From positions 1,158,299 to 1,222,298 of the forward strand of contig JANPYM010000011.1 in the NCBI GenBank assembly GCA_025890175.1: DNA of 64,000 nucleotides, read 5' to 3'. The notes below the pieces were generated by a model. The model saw only the letters and a list, made by a program, of their open reading frames with translations, was not told the origin of the DNA and made no database searches. Of this stretch, positions 10,135-21,439 are shown in pieces. Source of the DNA: Ciborinia camelliae. Taxonomy: Eukaryota > Ascomycota > Leotiomycetes > Helotiales > Sclerotiniaceae. The number at the start of each line of letters is the position of its first letter. Positions within the stretch are counted from its first letter, which is position 1. Made by a program: the position numbers and the translations under genes.

Positions 10135-10776
10135 GCTACGATAAATTGTTATGAAAGGAAATGATGGTATGATTGGCGTTGAAGTGATTCGATGAAGGGA
10201 GTATGATGGGTGCGCAGAAGAAAAGTTCAGAGCAGTCGACACGGGACAATACAGAGCAAAATCTTGAAGCTCATGAGATTTGATAGCGAAGTAGCGAGAT
10301 TTACAAATTTGTTTTTGCTTGGCTAGAGAGAAAGAAAGGATATCAAAAGAATGATTGATGTTGGTTCACAACAACCAACCTACAAGACATATATCAACGA
10401 AAGAAATAAAAAAGATATTATAGATATGGATAGTCTTTCAATGGTCATTGTCATGGCGAATGTGAAGTGATTCATTTCGTTGTTACGGGCACTGTGGGCA
10501 AATGCAAAAGATTCTGTTTTCAAGGCATTTCATCATCATTATCATACAATTCCCATCACTAGGCCGGCATCATTAATAACTCGAGAAAAAGACCCTTTCC
10601 TCCATACGAAGTCCAGTCCCAAAATCCCATCCATGCATCCGTATCCCGGAAAATTCATCTTTCGCCCAGTCCATCCGAACCATATCATCATTACCCATTA
10701 ACGGCATACACACTTTGCTTTTTTGATAATTCGCCAACACGATGACCCTCAGCACCACGGCCTGCGAATCGATCAT
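10135..10776. other. Convergent 3' intergenic region
   Basis: Between the stop codons of methionyl-tRNA synthetase and the small minus-strand gene. AT-rich with TATATC and AATAAA-like signals around 10,400-10,420 (AAATAAAAAAG), consistent with polyadenylation of the synthetase mRNA. No gene seen. Confidence 0.5.
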
Positions 10777-11476
10777 TTATTTCCCACCAAACCAGCTCGA
10801 GATACCACTCTTGGCCTTTGCGGCCTCGGCCTCGACTTTTCGATCTACGTCATCAATCTTCTTCATGGTGGTCTGGGCAGCTTCTTTGCGGTATTGGTCG
10901 GCGTCTTTTTTGTATTGGTCGAATTTTCCCTCGGCTTTGGCAAGTTCGGCGCGGGCTTTGTCGGCCTGTTGGGGGGTATCGTGTTAGGCTTTTGTCTGGG
11001 TGGGGGTGAGGGAGGATATAGGATGGACAGGATAGAGGAATGGTATCACGGGGGTAGAGGAAGATGAAGATGAAAGACATACAGTAGAATCAAGCTTAGC
11101 ACCGGCCTCCGAACCCCATTTCTCAGCTTCCTTCTGAGCTTGCGTTTCCCGACCAGGTAATTCTGACTTTACTTTTGCCGAGGCGCTGGAGATATCACCT
11201 ATTGATTTTCTGGTTAGTCTTTGCTTCATGTAGAGAAATGTATCATCGTGAGGAGTATTGGAAGCGATGAGTGTGGTACGGTGCGTAGAGATCGTAATAT
11301 GCTACCTCCAAACCTCGGTGGCAAAGTGCAAGATTGAATGGAAAAAGAATGGACTTACTTTCAAATTGCTTCTCAGCAACCTTTGGACTTCCACCCGCGC
11401 TATACAAATAATAACCTACGCCACCAGCGGCAGCGAGACCGAAGTAGAGAGGGGCGCGAGAATTGCGTTGAGCCAT
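10777..11476 (-). CDS. 'Calcofluor white hypersensitive' family small membrane-anchored protein
   Basis: Three exons on the minus strand, joined by hand: 11476-11359, 11198-11083, 10965-10777, giving 140 aa. The N-terminus APLYFGLAAAGGVGYYLYSA (residues 8-27) is a Gly/Ala-rich hydrophobic helix that could be a membrane anchor. It is followed by SPKVAEKQFES and a long amphipathic, Ala/Lys/Glu-rich helix with repeats like AGAKLDST, ADKARAELAKAEGKFDQYKK and VDRKVEAEAAKAKSG. It ends SGISSWFGGK, the conserved C-terminal motif of the proteins that many fungal genomes call 'calcofluor white hypersensitive protein'. The name comes from a yeast phenotype; the molecular role is not known to me. LEA-like amphipathic character fits a mitochondrial or membrane-associated role. 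Exon joins are inferred. Confidence 0.85.
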
Positions 11477-11601
11477 TGTTTTGTTTTATGGATTATATTG
11501 TTATTCGAGTTTGAAAATCGAGTTTGAAAATCGAGAATTTGTTTGGTTTCTTTTTGTGAAAGAAATCGAATTGTTTGATTAAGGAGAGGGAATTTGTAGG
11601 T

Positions 11602-11627
11602 AGATTGATTGATTGATTGATTGATTG
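11602..11627. repeat. (GATT)n microsatellite
   Basis: About six tandem GATT units in the leader region of the minus-strand small protein gene. Confidence 0.8.
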
Positions 11628-11879
11628 TTCAAAGGAAGTAGAATGAATGAGGAGACTTTAGGGAAAAGGGCGGGTAGTACGGGGTTTTTGTAGGGTAAGT
11701 AATGTTGATTGGCGAATTCCTGATTGTGAATTATTACGAAGTGTACGAAGTAGGATTTTTGATGATATGATATGATGTTGATGATGTTGGTGTTGATGTG
11801 GATGTTGATGTGGATGTTGATGTTCTTGTTTGATTTGAACGAGGATGAGGATGAGGGAACGTCATAGGAAGAGTATCCT

Positions 11880-11911
11880 GGTCTGGTCTGGTCTGGTCTG
11901 GTCTGGTCTGG
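11880..11911. repeat. (GGTCT)n microsatellite
   Basis: Six perfect tandem GGTCT pentamers. A pentamer array is unlikely to be coding. Confidence 0.9.
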
Positions 11912-12176
11912 GAGAGACAGGATGAAAGCGGCGGGTGGTGGAGAGATGTGGCTGTGCTGATGGAGGTTACGAGGCATTTAACTAGTCCGTAGGTAGGTAG
12001 GGAATGTTTGGGCAATAAAGTCTATCCAGGCGGTCAACCTTGGAAATGGGAAGGCGAAGGTGGTTGCCCGTGCATAAAATATAGGTGGGAGATTGATCGA
12101 TGCATTGATATGGGGTTTTATCACCTGGGCATTCAATGTGATTTTCATTACCGTCGAGGTACCTTGCCTATCTAGG

Positions 12177-12211
12177 ACCTACCTACCTACCTACCTACCT
12201 ACCTACCTACC
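12177..12211. repeat. (ACCT)n microsatellite
   Basis: About eight tandem CCTA/ACCT tetramers. The same ACCT-type motif recurs in the minisatellite at 40.8 kb. Confidence 0.9.
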
Positions 12212-12277
12212 TTCCTATTGATAGAATTTATCTTAGGTCCCTAGGGATTTGACCAAGGGATAAAATGAAGATTTTGA

Positions 12278-12311
12278 TACCGTTACCGTTACCGTTACCG
12301 TTACCGTTACC
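12278..12311. repeat. (GTTACC)n hexamer array
   Basis: Five to six tandem GTTACC (GGTAAC on the other strand) units. It resembles but is not the fungal telomere repeat TTAGGG. Confidence 0.9.
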
Positions 12312-12415
12312 TGGTAAGGGTTGACTGGAATAGCTGGAGAGTACCGGTACCAGACAGACCATGGAAGTTCCATAAAAGCAGCATTCGATCAATTATCAGT
12401 CAGCCACAGTCCGCT

Positions 12416-12440
12416 CCCGAGTCCCGAGTCCCGAGTCCCT
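12416..12440. repeat. (CCCGAGT)n heptamer array
   Basis: Three tandem CCCGAGT units followed by CCC. Confidence 0.8.
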
Positions 12441-13202
12441 ACTGCCTTGGAAGATCTGTGCCCAGGATTAATCAATCCATGTTTCAAAGATGAGTAACCT
12501 ACAGCGAAAGATTCAAGATTCATAGTAGAAATGTGAACTGTCTCGTGCGTCATTAGACAGGGGTCAGCTATCTAGGTGCGGTTTAACATTGAACCTTATC
12601 TCATACCCACCTGGGCATCCCCATACCCAATTCACTTCCATCTTCACTTCCCGAGGTCACTTTCACTTCATTCATGCTTCAAGCTTCACCTGCAATGTTA
12701 GGTAAGTCCTACCTAGAGGTAATGACTAAGGTACCCCCTCTTAGGTAGGTAGTCGCATGAAAACCTCGAAACTGTATTCGATGCATGTGGCTAAAATAAG
12801 TATTACGGTATTTGGTATTTACACTCACATAGATCAATCAATTATAATCAATTATCGAATTATAAATTATTCCAACAATATAAAATTGGAGCAGGCGTGC
12901 AACCAAAATCTTTTTTCTATTATGAAGCTGTAAATAAGGATTCTGAATAGAAATATCAAGGAATTCCTTTTTGCTTGATTATCATTATTACCTCCCTAGT
13001 AGGTATTAGGTAGCTTGGCTTTACTTACCATAGCATCTAAATTCTAGATTCTAGATCCACACTCACTTCACCTCACCACGCCTCACCACACCACAAGTAT
13101 CCTCATCCAAATCAAGCCAGCATTCAATTTCAAGGAGAGGAAGAGCGGGCAAGCAGCAGGGGCACAATTCAACGGCAATGCAGTCCTCGTGAAAACGAGA
13201 GA

Positions 13203-15036
13203 ATGTCTTTTTTATTTCGTTCCAAATACAAAAGACCCGCAGCATTAACTGATGCCGATTACGATCACGAAATCCAACTGGTGGATCATGCAGACCGAAA
13301 TGCGAGTCGGATTCAGAGTCGGAGCTATTCGAGGGATAGGACTAGTAGGCAGGGTAGAATAGATGATTTACCAGCGATAGTTATAACGGATTCGTCATCG
13401 AGGGATCAGATTAATGAGCCATTGAAGAGCAAACGGTCGCTGAGGGCAGAAATGACAAGGAGGAAATGGAAGAAATATAGAGATGTGCATGTTGCGGCCG
13501 ATGAGGTTGAGGATAGTCCTATTCAAATTGGTTCGGTGATGTATGCGATTGTTTGATATCATGGTGGTATGCAAGCGTACTAATTATAATTTTGCAGAAC
13601 ACTGCCTCCAGATAGTGGAAATTCTTCTGGTGAAGAGCATCGTGGTCGAAGTCGAAGAACTACAAAAGCTCAACGGGGCCAGGACAAGTTACCTTTCGAG
13701 ATTGATATTTTATATGAGAATCAGCGAGGATTGATCCTCTGTGGATTGTATCTGTTTTCTGGCCAGGCTTTGGGGAATTTGGACCCGGCACCTTGGACCA
13801 ATATTGCGAATAAGACAAGCGCGACGAATACATCGAATGCTCAGGTTCCAGATCCAAGTTGGGAATGGGCTTGGCCGGAGTGGATTATCAATCATGATGA
13901 CGGAGTGAGTACATCTAGAACTTAGGAATATGGATTGAGCTGTACTTTGTGGGCCCTGATCACCAATTTTCTACAGCTGTGCTACTTTAAAATTCCAGGC
14001 TAACCAGTAATGCGAATCTAGGTCGATGACGAAGGGTGGGAATATTCTTTCGCTTTCTCTAAGAAATGGTCATGGCATAATTCCAAATGGTATAGCTCAT
14101 TCGTACGGAGAAGAGTTTGGATACGAAAGCGAGTCAAGAAGAGTACGGGATATCATGGCCATCATGCTCATATGCTCAATGATGATTATTTTACCATACA
14201 TCCGGTGAGTAACGCATTATAAATTCAGATGCACAGCTCGATTTTCAACAATCGTCTCAAACCTTGATTTAGAAAATACTAATCCTATCCATTAGGCACG
14301 CAGCAGAAGTCGTGCAACAACCCTCACGGGTGGAGCCGCTGCGGATGGAGATAGTCGAAGTCGACACAGCTTAGCAGTCTCTAACCGAAATTTCGAAGCC
14401 GAATGGAGGGTCGAGGACATCAGTGATATTGCAACGTTAATGAAAGTCCTTCGAATCTGTCGAATCGATAGAGAGAAAATGGAAGCAGTGGAAAGTTTTA
14501 TTCAACATGGGGGAGAAGAGCTGCATTACTTGACGGAGACGGAACATATGCATGAGATTATGAATCATTTTATTTTCCAGGCGAGTAGACGAGTCCTGCT
14601 GGGGAGGTTAATGAGAGAATTTGAGGGAGCGGGTAAGGAATTGGGGAAAGAGAACAAGAGAGTTGAAGGGGAAAGTGATGACGAGAAGGTGGATGGAAAT
14701 GAGAGGAGAAAACAACGAGCAAAGAATCTAGAGGCTGCAGTTAAAGCCGCGGATGAAGAAGTCAAGAGGTTGGAATATTGGAGCGATGTTCGACATATGG
14801 CGGAGAAAGGGCAGACGATGGGCGCGGCGGATGATAAGAAGGGGTGGGAGGGAAATTGGGAGGGTTTGGATGGGAGCGGACCCAAGGATGTTAAATTTGA
14901 TGGGAAGATTATGGGAGGAAAGGAGAGGAGCAAGATTGGAGGGACAGAAAATGCCAAGGGAGATAGTAAAGAGAACAGGAAGGTTAGTGGCAATGATGAT
15001 AATAAGAATAAGGGAAAGGAAAGGGCTCGGGATTAA
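13203..15036 (+). CDS. Dysferlin (peroxin/ferlin) domain protein, Spo73/Mug65 type
   Basis: Four exons, joined by hand: 13203-13540, 13598-13904, 14022-14204, 14296-15036; 522 aa. Residues 1-112 are basic and disordered. The DysF domain runs from about 145 to 262. It opens with FEIDILYENQRGLILCGLYL and DPAPWTN (Trp179). It continues with VPDPSWEWAWPEW, then after an intron VDDEGWEYSFAFSKKWSWHN and RRVWIRKR. The Trp/Arg pattern (ENQRG, PxWEW, DExGWEYSF, RRRxW.R) is the DysFN/DysFC signature shared by Pex23/Pex30-family proteins, Tecpr1 and Spo73. Unlike Pex30-type proteins there is no N-terminal transmembrane reticulon-like region, which is why I favour the soluble Spo73/Mug65 group linked in yeasts to prospore-membrane formation. 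The C-terminal ~130 residues are Lys/Glu/Gly-rich and disordered. The domain call is firm; the cellular role is inferred. Confidence 0.9.
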
Positions 15037-16786
15037 AGGGGTTTCACCTTTAGGGGGTACGCATGAATGGGTTGAATATACATACGGATGGTCGAGTCAG
15101 ATACACTAAATGACGGCTGAATAGATCCTGGAGAGGCGTTCTCATCTTATCAATATCATGGATGGAATTCGAAATGGGATGCATAGCGTTTGGTCTTCGT
15201 TTGGTTGGGTGGTATTGTATTGGATAATACTTTTTAGAAATGGCCCCGGACACATGGCATACCAGAGTACCGGGTGGAGGGTTAGGGGGGAATATTGATA
15301 GGATAGGAAGGAGTATGAATTACCCATATATAATGGAAATGAAAGGCAATAATGTGTCTAAACAACAACATTATTAATTTGGAAATTGTCGACACAATTC
15401 CTGACTTGTAAAGGAAAGTTTTTATTAAGCCCATATGCATGATGGGCTGAAAACTCCAATCCAATTTTACTTTTTCCTCTCTACCCTCCTTTCCCTTCTT
15501 CTCTCGCTAGACTCGCCTCGCCTGCCTCCCGCTAAAGTCAAAATCCACCTCCATTTAGCTTGCGAATAGCGAATGTCGCATGTCAATTCCTATATATATA
15601 TGTGTGTGTATGTATATAAAGGGGGTCCTTAACTCTCAAATCTCTATCTGAGTCCTATTACACTCTTTTAAACTTTTCTCTGCTTTGCTTTGCCTTGCTT
15701 TGCTCCCGGTGAACTCGATCCTAAATACAAGATCTTACATCATTAATAGTTGACAAAATACGAAATTCAATATAGCATACATATCTTATAGTTTCTCGAC
15801 GTGATGGCTTTTCTATATTTCTGTTATTCAATCGGTGCTGCTGGATCGGGATTTGTGTATAGGATTTTATCGATCGGAGTAGTTAGGATTTTAGTGTGAT
15901 ATATCGTCGATAACTTGAATCATAATGGTAATAGTAATACCGGATTCATGTCAGTGATTTTATAACTTTAGGGCTTTATACTAGGAGAATGTTTTTTATT
16001 TAATTTGTAGATGAGAGAACGAGGGAGAGAAGGGGGGAGGAACTTGAAGAAAATAGGCACATAGAGAGATATAATTACAGTTGATAATTTTATTTGATTA
16101 TAATAGTACATAGAAACTCGATTTATATAGAAAGATGTATGAGGTTTTGTGCATGGTAGGTGGTAAACGATTAGAATATGGGAATGAAAAGGGAGTACTC
16201 GAGTATAGATTAAAGAAATATACTATACTTACTACACTACTTTATCTTCTTAAGAAAACCAGCTATTCCAAACTTGGAGTAGAAGCCCACTGGGAACTAT
16301 ACTTACTCGTGATGCTCACCGGAGAAACCTCCTATATGTAACCACTAGCACTTCAAAGAACAGAAGCTTCAACTTCCACCTCCCCCAACAACCCATACCT
16401 GTATATATAGAGTAGTTACCCTTCACATACTCCGCTAAAGTTTTACTCAACCCCCTTTCTTTGGATAACATTTAATCCACCCACACTCTTTGATCACAAA
16501 TCTACTAGACTACCAAAATAAGTGTAAATCGAATAAATCAAATCGAACAAATATGTGGCATGGCATCGCAATTGAACTGGCCCACATCGTTTGAGATGCA
16601 TGATATCAATTGTAGACTTCTTTCTTGCAATATGCGGAAAGCCATATGCACGATAGGGGTTTGGTCTGGATTGGATCAAAAGTAAAGCTACTGGCTCGCA
16701 AGAAATGAATCGATTTCAAAGTTCGTCGTGGTATTTGATACATATAGTCATTAAGCTCCCATGCACATTTTCACACCGCATCTCCT
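15037..16786. other. Long convergent intergenic region with a promoter-like block
   Basis: 1.75 kb between two convergent stop codons, unusually long for this gene-dense segment. It includes a TATATATATATG/TGTGTG run and a TATATAAAG box near 15,590-15,620, then a pyrimidine-rich leader. No protein of normal length follows. Plus-strand frames of 31 codons (15804-15899) and 68 codons (16135-16341) are not supported. May hold a non-coding transcript. Confidence 0.4.
15588..15705 (+). promoter_or_regulatory. Promoter-like block without an obvious gene
   Basis: A TA/TG alternating run leads into TATATAAAGGGGG (about 15,613-15,625). A 60-80 bp C/T-rich stretch (CTCTCAAATC, TTTGCTTTGC repeats) follows, as in fungal promoters just before the transcript start. 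Nothing downstream is recognisable as a gene, so the target is unknown. Confidence 0.3.
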
Positions 16787-18766
16787 TTACTTCGCCAAAA
16801 ACTTTTGAAAGGCCTCATGCTCAATAGCAATATTCCCCACGGCCTTCAACTTTTTCCTCCCCTCTTTCTGTCTATCCAACAACTTTCTCCTTCTCCCAAT
16901 ATCACTTGCGTGTAATTTTTGCAGCACATCTTTTCTGAAGGGTTTAAGAGTTTCTCTCGCCACGATCCTCTTTCCTGCCTGTGCTTGAATGATAACCTCG
17001 AACATCTGTCTATCGACATGCTCTTTGAATTTTGTTACCCATTGTCTACCGATTTTTTCCGTTTGACTTGTATGCACTACTCTTGCCACCGCGTCAACTG
17101 GTCCCTTGTTGACGAGAAGTTGAAGTTTAACGATGCTGCTTCTACGGAATCCGGCATCTTCGTAGTCAAGGCTTGCATATCCTTTAGTGGCACCTTTGAG
17201 TTTTCCAAAGAAATCGTCGACTAATTGTGCAAGGGGAAGATCGTATTTGAGAATAACTTGGGTCGCAGTGAAGAAAGTGAGATCGACCTGCTCGCCGCGG
17301 TTTGATTCGCAGAGTTCGATTACCTTGCCAAGGTATTCTTCGGGGAGGGTAATGGTAGCAGATACATAAGGCTCTTGAAGCTCTTGGACACGTTGATGAG
17401 TGGTTTCGTGTTCGGGAAATAGGGCGGGATTTTGGATGATTGACTCTGTGCCATCACGCCAAATAACTTTGAATGGCACTGTGGGTGGAGTGATGATGAT
17501 GCTTGCGCCATGTTCTTGGCGTAGACGATCTTCAAACACGGAGCAATGTAGAGTACCAAGAAACCCTAAACGCCATCCTGCACCGAGTGCTTCTGAAGAC
17601 TCTTTTTGCAAAGTTACACTTCTGTCGTTGAGTACGATTTGGTTGATGGAGTCTTCCAAATGATGATAGTCGCCCTGGTCGACTGGGAAAGCTGCCACAA
17701 AAACCATAGACTTTGGCTCTTCGAATCCAGGATATGCTTCTACTAGATGTTCTGAACCAACAGTGGTATATGTATCACCACTCAGAGCTTCCTGGCTTTT
17801 CTTCATACCAGGGTTGAAGTATATATATCCGACTTGTCCAGCCCTCAAAATGGTTTGCGGTGTCTGATCCGGATACATGATACCTACTTCACCAACAAAA
17901 TACTTAATCCCAGTTGCGAAACTCACGATTTGGTCTCCAGCCTTGATTGTTCCATCGAAAATTCTAACCAGTAAAATAACCCCCTTATAATTATCATACC
18001 ATGAATCTACCAACAATAACCTCAGCGGCTTTGTATGATCGCCAACGGGTGCTGGAATTTGTCTGATAACATTTGGAAGTATAGCTGGAACATTCAACCC
18101 TGTCTTCGCGCTGACCAAGACCGCATTCTCAGGATCCAATTCAAAAGTACTTTCCATCTGCTCCAATGCCCTCGGTGCATCCGCAGTTGGTAAATCCACC
18201 TTATTCACCACCGGTACTAACGTCAATCCTTGTGAGAATGCCAAATAGAAGTTCGCGACCGTTTGAGCCTGGACACCTTGACTTGCATCTACGAGCAACA
18301 AAGCCCCTCCACAACTAGCGTAAGACCTCGATACCTCAGCTCGAAAGTCTACATGTCCCGGTGTATCGACCAAATGTAGCAGATAATCTTCCCCTTCATG
18401 ATTCCATAGCATACTACATGTTTGTGCCTTGACTGTAATACCTCGTGTTCGTTCAACCTCCAACTTATCCAAGATCTGTTTATCGCCACCAGGTTCAATT
18501 GTACCCGTCAATTCGAGTAATCGATCGCTAAGTGTACTTTTCCCATGATCTACATGTGCTACGATGCAGAAATTGCGAAATCGTTCGATGGGGATGGCTT
18601 GAATACGCCGTTCTAGGTCGCCTACGATTTTCTTGGCGATGGCATATCGTGGCACTGATGTTGTGAAGGTTCGAGAGAGGGGGAGGGAGAGAGGAAGGAA
18701 GTGAGATGCACATTGTGATCTGATAGTGCTGGGAAGCCTAAGCAGGTTCAATGGACATCGCTGCAT
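16787..18766 (-). CDS. GUF1: GUF1, mitochondrial elongation factor 4 (LepA) GTPase
   Basis: Single exon of 659 aa from the ATG ending at 18766; the frame is open six codons further, but only to a GTG. The first ~45 residues are Arg/Ser/Leu-rich without acidic residues, a mitochondrial presequence. The G domain shows AHVDHGKS (70-77, P-loop), RGIT (108-111, switch I), DTPGH (134-138), NKVD (188-191) and SAK (219-221). The EF-G-like domains follow, with [20 protein letters not shown] and [20 protein letters not shown] characteristic of LepA. The LepA-specific C-terminal domain reads [19 protein letters not shown] and [20 protein letters not shown], ending [11 protein letters not shown]. LepA/GUF1 remodels stalled mitochondrial ribosomes and promotes accurate translation under stress. 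Length and motifs are normal, so the gene looks intact. It is divergent with MAD2 across 263 bp. Confidence 0.98.
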   Translation of the reverse strand: MQRCPLNLLRLPSTIRSQCASHFLPLSLPLSRTFTTSVPRYAIAKKIVGDLERRIQAIPIERFRNFCIVAHVDHGKSTLSDRLLELTGTIEPGGDKQILDKLEVERTRGITVKAQTCSMLWNHEGEDYLLHLVDTPGHVDFRAEVSRSYASCGGALLLVDASQGVQAQTVANFYLAFSQGLTLVPVVNKVDLPTADAPRALEQMESTFELDPENAVLVSAKTGLNVPAILPNVIRQIPAPVGDHTKPLRLLLVDSWYDNYKGVILLVRIFDGTIKAGDQIVSFATGIKYFVGEVGIMYPDQTPQTILRAGQVGYIYFNPGMKKSQEALSGDTYTTVGSEHLVEAYPGFEEPKSMVFVAAFPVDQGDYHHLEDSINQIVLNDRSVTLQKESSEALGAGWRLGFLGTLHCSVFEDRLRQEHGASIIITPPTVPFKVIWRDGTESIIQNPALFPEHETTHQRVQELQEPYVSATITLPEEYLGKVIELCESNRGEQVDLTFFTATQVILKYDLPLAQLVDDFFGKLKGATKGYASLDYEDAGFRRSSIVKLQLLVNKGPVDAVARVVHTSQTEKIGRQWVTKFKEHVDRQMFEVIIQAQAGKRIVARETLKPFRKDVLQKLHASDIGRRRKLLDRQKEGRKKLKAVGNIAIEHEAFQKFLAK

Positions 18767-19029
18767 TTGTGGAGTGAGCTGCACAGCTTGAAGATGCGGG
18801 GGGAGGCTTGGGGAAAATTAGATTTGGGGCGGTGGAAGTTGTGACGGAACCTTCCGTGCTTTGGTCGCCGTGGCAACCACCAATATTTGGGATCTTTACT
18901 TTTTATCAGGTACCGGAACTGAATAGAGACAGATAACCTTACGAGTAGCAAGACTTATTAGACTGATAGACCCGCAAGATTGCATACGAATCATCCTCAA
19001 CCTAACCTCAAACTACAATTCGATTCAAT
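18767..19029. promoter_or_regulatory. Shared divergent promoter, GUF1 / MAD2
   Basis: 263 bp between start codons that face away from each other, so both promoters must be here or overlap the leaders. It contains a TTACTTTTTATC element near 18,896 and a C/A-rich AACCTAACCTC leader directly before MAD2. Confidence 0.5.
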
Positions 19030-20099
19030 ATGTCGACAGCAAAGTCAACCACAAAGTCAACCACAAAGTCAAAGGAGAAGTCAAAGGAGAAGTCCGATAA
19101 ATCAGACAAGGCGAAAACTCACAAGCTCTCGCTGAAGGGTACGTCTGTCAAATTTCAAAAACTCCAATTACAGTGTTAATAATCTGTACTGTAGGTTCTT
19201 CGAAACTCGTTGCGGAATTTGTGAGTATTGCCTTTGTTTGAATATGTTTGATATTCAAGAGATAAACTAATCTTCGCAGTTCCAATACTCAATAAACACA
19301 ATTCTGTAAGTTTTAACTGCTCTGCCCATGATTTGCAAATAACTAACACCCTCATAGCTTCCAAAGAGGCGTATACCCCGCCGAAGATTTCTCAGCGTTT
19401 GTTCACCCTACCTTGCTATAGTCTACGAACATCCCAACTAACTAGCCCTCTCTCAGCGTCAAGAAATATGGCCTCACAATGCTTGGTTTGTGTTCCCTCA
19501 AAGTTATTCCCATTGCCATTCCTCACTTTTCTCTATTCGTCTTCTCCCGATCAACAACTAACTCCGCCTATTCAGTTTCCTCGGACGATCAAGTCAAAGC
19601 CTACATCAAGAAGATTATGTCCCAACTCGACAAATGGATGATAAACGGAAAGATCACCAAACTAATCGTCGTAATCACCTCCAAAGAGACTGGCGAAGAT
19701 GTCGAACGCTGGCAATTTGATGTAGAAATCTTCAACAAGCCCTCTAAAAAATCATCCAAATCCAAATCTACAACTGCCACCTCCACGTCCGAAAATGCCC
19801 CCACTGAGAAAGATGCACCCGCACCCACACCCGCACCTGAAAAGACTGAAGCGGAAATTCAGTTGGAGATTCAATCGATATTCCGACAGATTACAGCCAG
19901 TGTGACATTTTTGCCGGAATTAGATGGCGCATGTACCTTCAATGTATTGGTATATGCGGATGCGGATAGTGAGGTTCCAATGGAGTGGGGAGATAGTAAT
20001 GCGAGAGAGATAGTCAATGGGGAGAAAGTACAATTGAGGAGTTTCAGCACGGCCAATCATAAGGTTGGGACTATGGTTAGTTACAAAGTGCTGGAATAA
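19030..20099 (+). CDS. MAD2: MAD2, spindle assembly checkpoint HORMA protein
   Basis: Six exons, joined by hand: 19030-19138, 19195-19220, 19280-19305, 19358-19396, 19457-19485, 19576-20099; 250 aa with every junction in frame. HORMA landmarks are HKLSLKGSSKLVAEFFQYSI (31-50), NTILFQRGVYPAEDF, KKYGLTML, KLIVVITSKETGEDVERWQF, IQSIFRQITASVTFLPELDG and the C-terminal safety-belt segment VQLRSFSTANHKVGTMVSYK. These match Mad2 rather than Hop1 or Rev7. Mad2 binds Mad1 and Cdc20 at unattached kinetochores and inhibits the anaphase-promoting complex. Two departures from typical ~200-aa Mad2: a ~30-residue Lys/Ser/Thr tail with STTK and SKEK repeats before the HORMA fold, and a ~37-residue Ser/Lys then Pro/Glu/Ala insertion (about 131-167) in the loop after VEIFNKP. 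Internal exons are tiny (26, 26, 39, 29 nt). It is the last gene before the AT desert. Confidence 0.95.
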
Positions 20100-20552
20100 A
20101 GTGAATGGGAAGGGATTAGGAAGGAGTTCGGGTTGTTATATAAAAGGACGGGCAGGATGGATGGATGGATGGATGGATAGGCTTTGGAATTTTGTTGTGG
20201 GTATTGCGTTGGTATGACGAGGATCTGTAAAGTTATGGACGATCTGGAGATGATGTATAGGATAGCAAGGACTATCACTCTCCTTTCTTTTCGCTAATGG
20301 GGAAGGAATTTTCAGGTGTAACAATATGGGATTAGGCTATGAATGTAATGAATGAATAGAACACAATTCTTACTGCCAAAGGCATTCCTTGAGCATGGTG
20401 TATGTTTACAGCGAGCGAAGAGCATAGAGAACTCATTCTCGCTACCGAACCTACCTACCGAATCCGAACCTACAAACCTAATATATCAGAATCTCAAGCG
20501 TAGTGAGGCATGGGGGTTATGAAATGGAGGTGTAAACTAATCTTTAATATGA
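20100..20552. other. Last ordinary intergenic DNA before the AT desert
   Basis: MAD2 3' flank with a (GGAT)n microsatellite. At 20,445-20,520 lies a segment (CGAACCTACCTACCGAATCC, then AAGCGTAGTGAGGCATGGGG) that closely resembles the end of the 41.1-41.3 kb island. No gene. Confidence 0.6.
20156..20179. repeat. (GGAT)n microsatellite
   Basis: Five to six GGAT units in the MAD2 3' flank. Confidence 0.85.
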
Positions 20553-20642
20553 TTGATTAAAGATCTAATACTAATTTTAGAAGAGGTTCTTAAGGCACGA
20601 AGCCTTATAAGCTACAAGCCTTATACTAGCGTGAAGCTAGTT

Positions 20643-20917
20643 TGTATCACGAGGACGACTTGGGAATCTAATGATTTAGGAACTAGGATTCGTATTGATG
20701 AAAATCTAGATTCTAATGCTAGAAGAAGATGCAGGATAGCTGAACCTTATATAAACCTAGGTAGCTGTACTGAACTAGCGCTAGTGCCTAGCGCATAATA
20801 CTAAGCGAGTACTATGCCTAGAACCTAATACTATAGGAATGAAGAGCATTCACCACCAGGCACGTGATATAGGTCACGTGCTAGTCACGTGACCCGTACC
20901 CCTGTAACTTCGTCACA
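20643..20917 (+). repeat. Repeat L, copy A (275 bp)
   Basis: Starts TGTATCACGAGGACGACTTG and ends CCCTGTAACTTCGTCACA. Five further copies at 272-276 bp (one shorter) lie in the desert, three in each orientation. The right end carries three CACGTG palindromes. Ends of TGT...ACA type suggest a solo LTR or a MITE. Boundaries may be off by a few bases and I find no clear target duplication here. This copy is nearly unmutated. A short plus-strand frame crosses it but is not shared as a frame by other copies. Confidence 0.8.
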
Positions 20918-21253
20918 ATTTGACGCTAAGCTATTCTATGGTTAATGTCTCAGGCATTAACTATACCTATATAAAAGGCCAGATATAATTAGTCTAATAT
21001 TTATATAATAATTTATTTTTAAAGTTTCTGATATTTTGATTAAATATTTAAACAAACTTTTTTAAAAGATTTAATTAACTATTTTCTAAATTATATGTAA
21101 TAATTGTATATTAAAACTTTTTTATGTAATAATTTTTAAATTATAATATCAATAAATAAATTAATATATAATTTAAAAAAAATAAAATTATATAATTAAG
21201 ATAATATATTTAATCTTTTTTTTAATTTATTTAAATTTTAAATTGTATATAAC

Positions 21254-21330
21254 AAGCTTGAGTACGGCCGCTCGGGCCAACCAATAATAATAGCCTTCGC
21301 CATAAACTCGGCTATTATTATTAGCTACAG
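21254..21330. other. GC-containing island with 13-bp hairpin
   Basis: Ordinary-composition island (AGTACGGCCGCTCGGGCC) in the AT desert. AATAATAATAGCC (21283-21295) pairs perfectly with GGCTATTATTATT (21310-21322) across a 14-base loop. Possibly a remnant of a foldback element. Confidence 0.6.
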
Positions 21331-21439
21331 TCTTTTATGATCTTTTTTGTTGTTTGTGTTGTGCAATTTATAAAGTTTTAGATTTAAACAATTTAATTAA
21401 TATTAGTTTTGTATAATTAATAAGATGTTTTTGATATGG

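Larger units (their letters stand above)
11477..13202. other. 1.7-kb divergent intergenic region rich in microsatellites
   Basis: Separates two divergently transcribed genes. No protein-like frame is present. It contains at least five short tandem arrays (listed separately) and a GATGTT/GATGTG imperfect run at 11,771-11,823. The plus-strand gene's promoter must lie in its right part, where TACCTAGGTA-like C/T/A tracts are scattered at 12,700-12,760. Confidence 0.5.

Noticed and set aside
9691..10242. Antisense frames opposite the methionyl-tRNA synthetase tail
   Set aside because: Mirror of the Lys/Ala-rich sense codons; the sense protein has full family motifs.
12278..12311. Telomere repeat
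   Set aside because: The unit is GTTACC/GGTAAC, not TTAGGG/CCCTAA, and only five or six copies lie inside euchromatin.
14565..14993. 142-codon antisense frame in the DysF gene
   Set aside because: Shadow of the Lys/Glu-rich C-terminal region of the sense gene, giving Ser/Leu/Phe-rich translation.
16135..16341. 68-codon plus-strand frame in the GUF1 downstream gap
   Set aside because: Low-complexity AT-biased translation; no family resemblance.
20553..20798. 81-codon plus-strand frame at the desert edge
   Set aside because: It runs from unique DNA into repeat L; the other L copies do not keep the frame, so it is chance.
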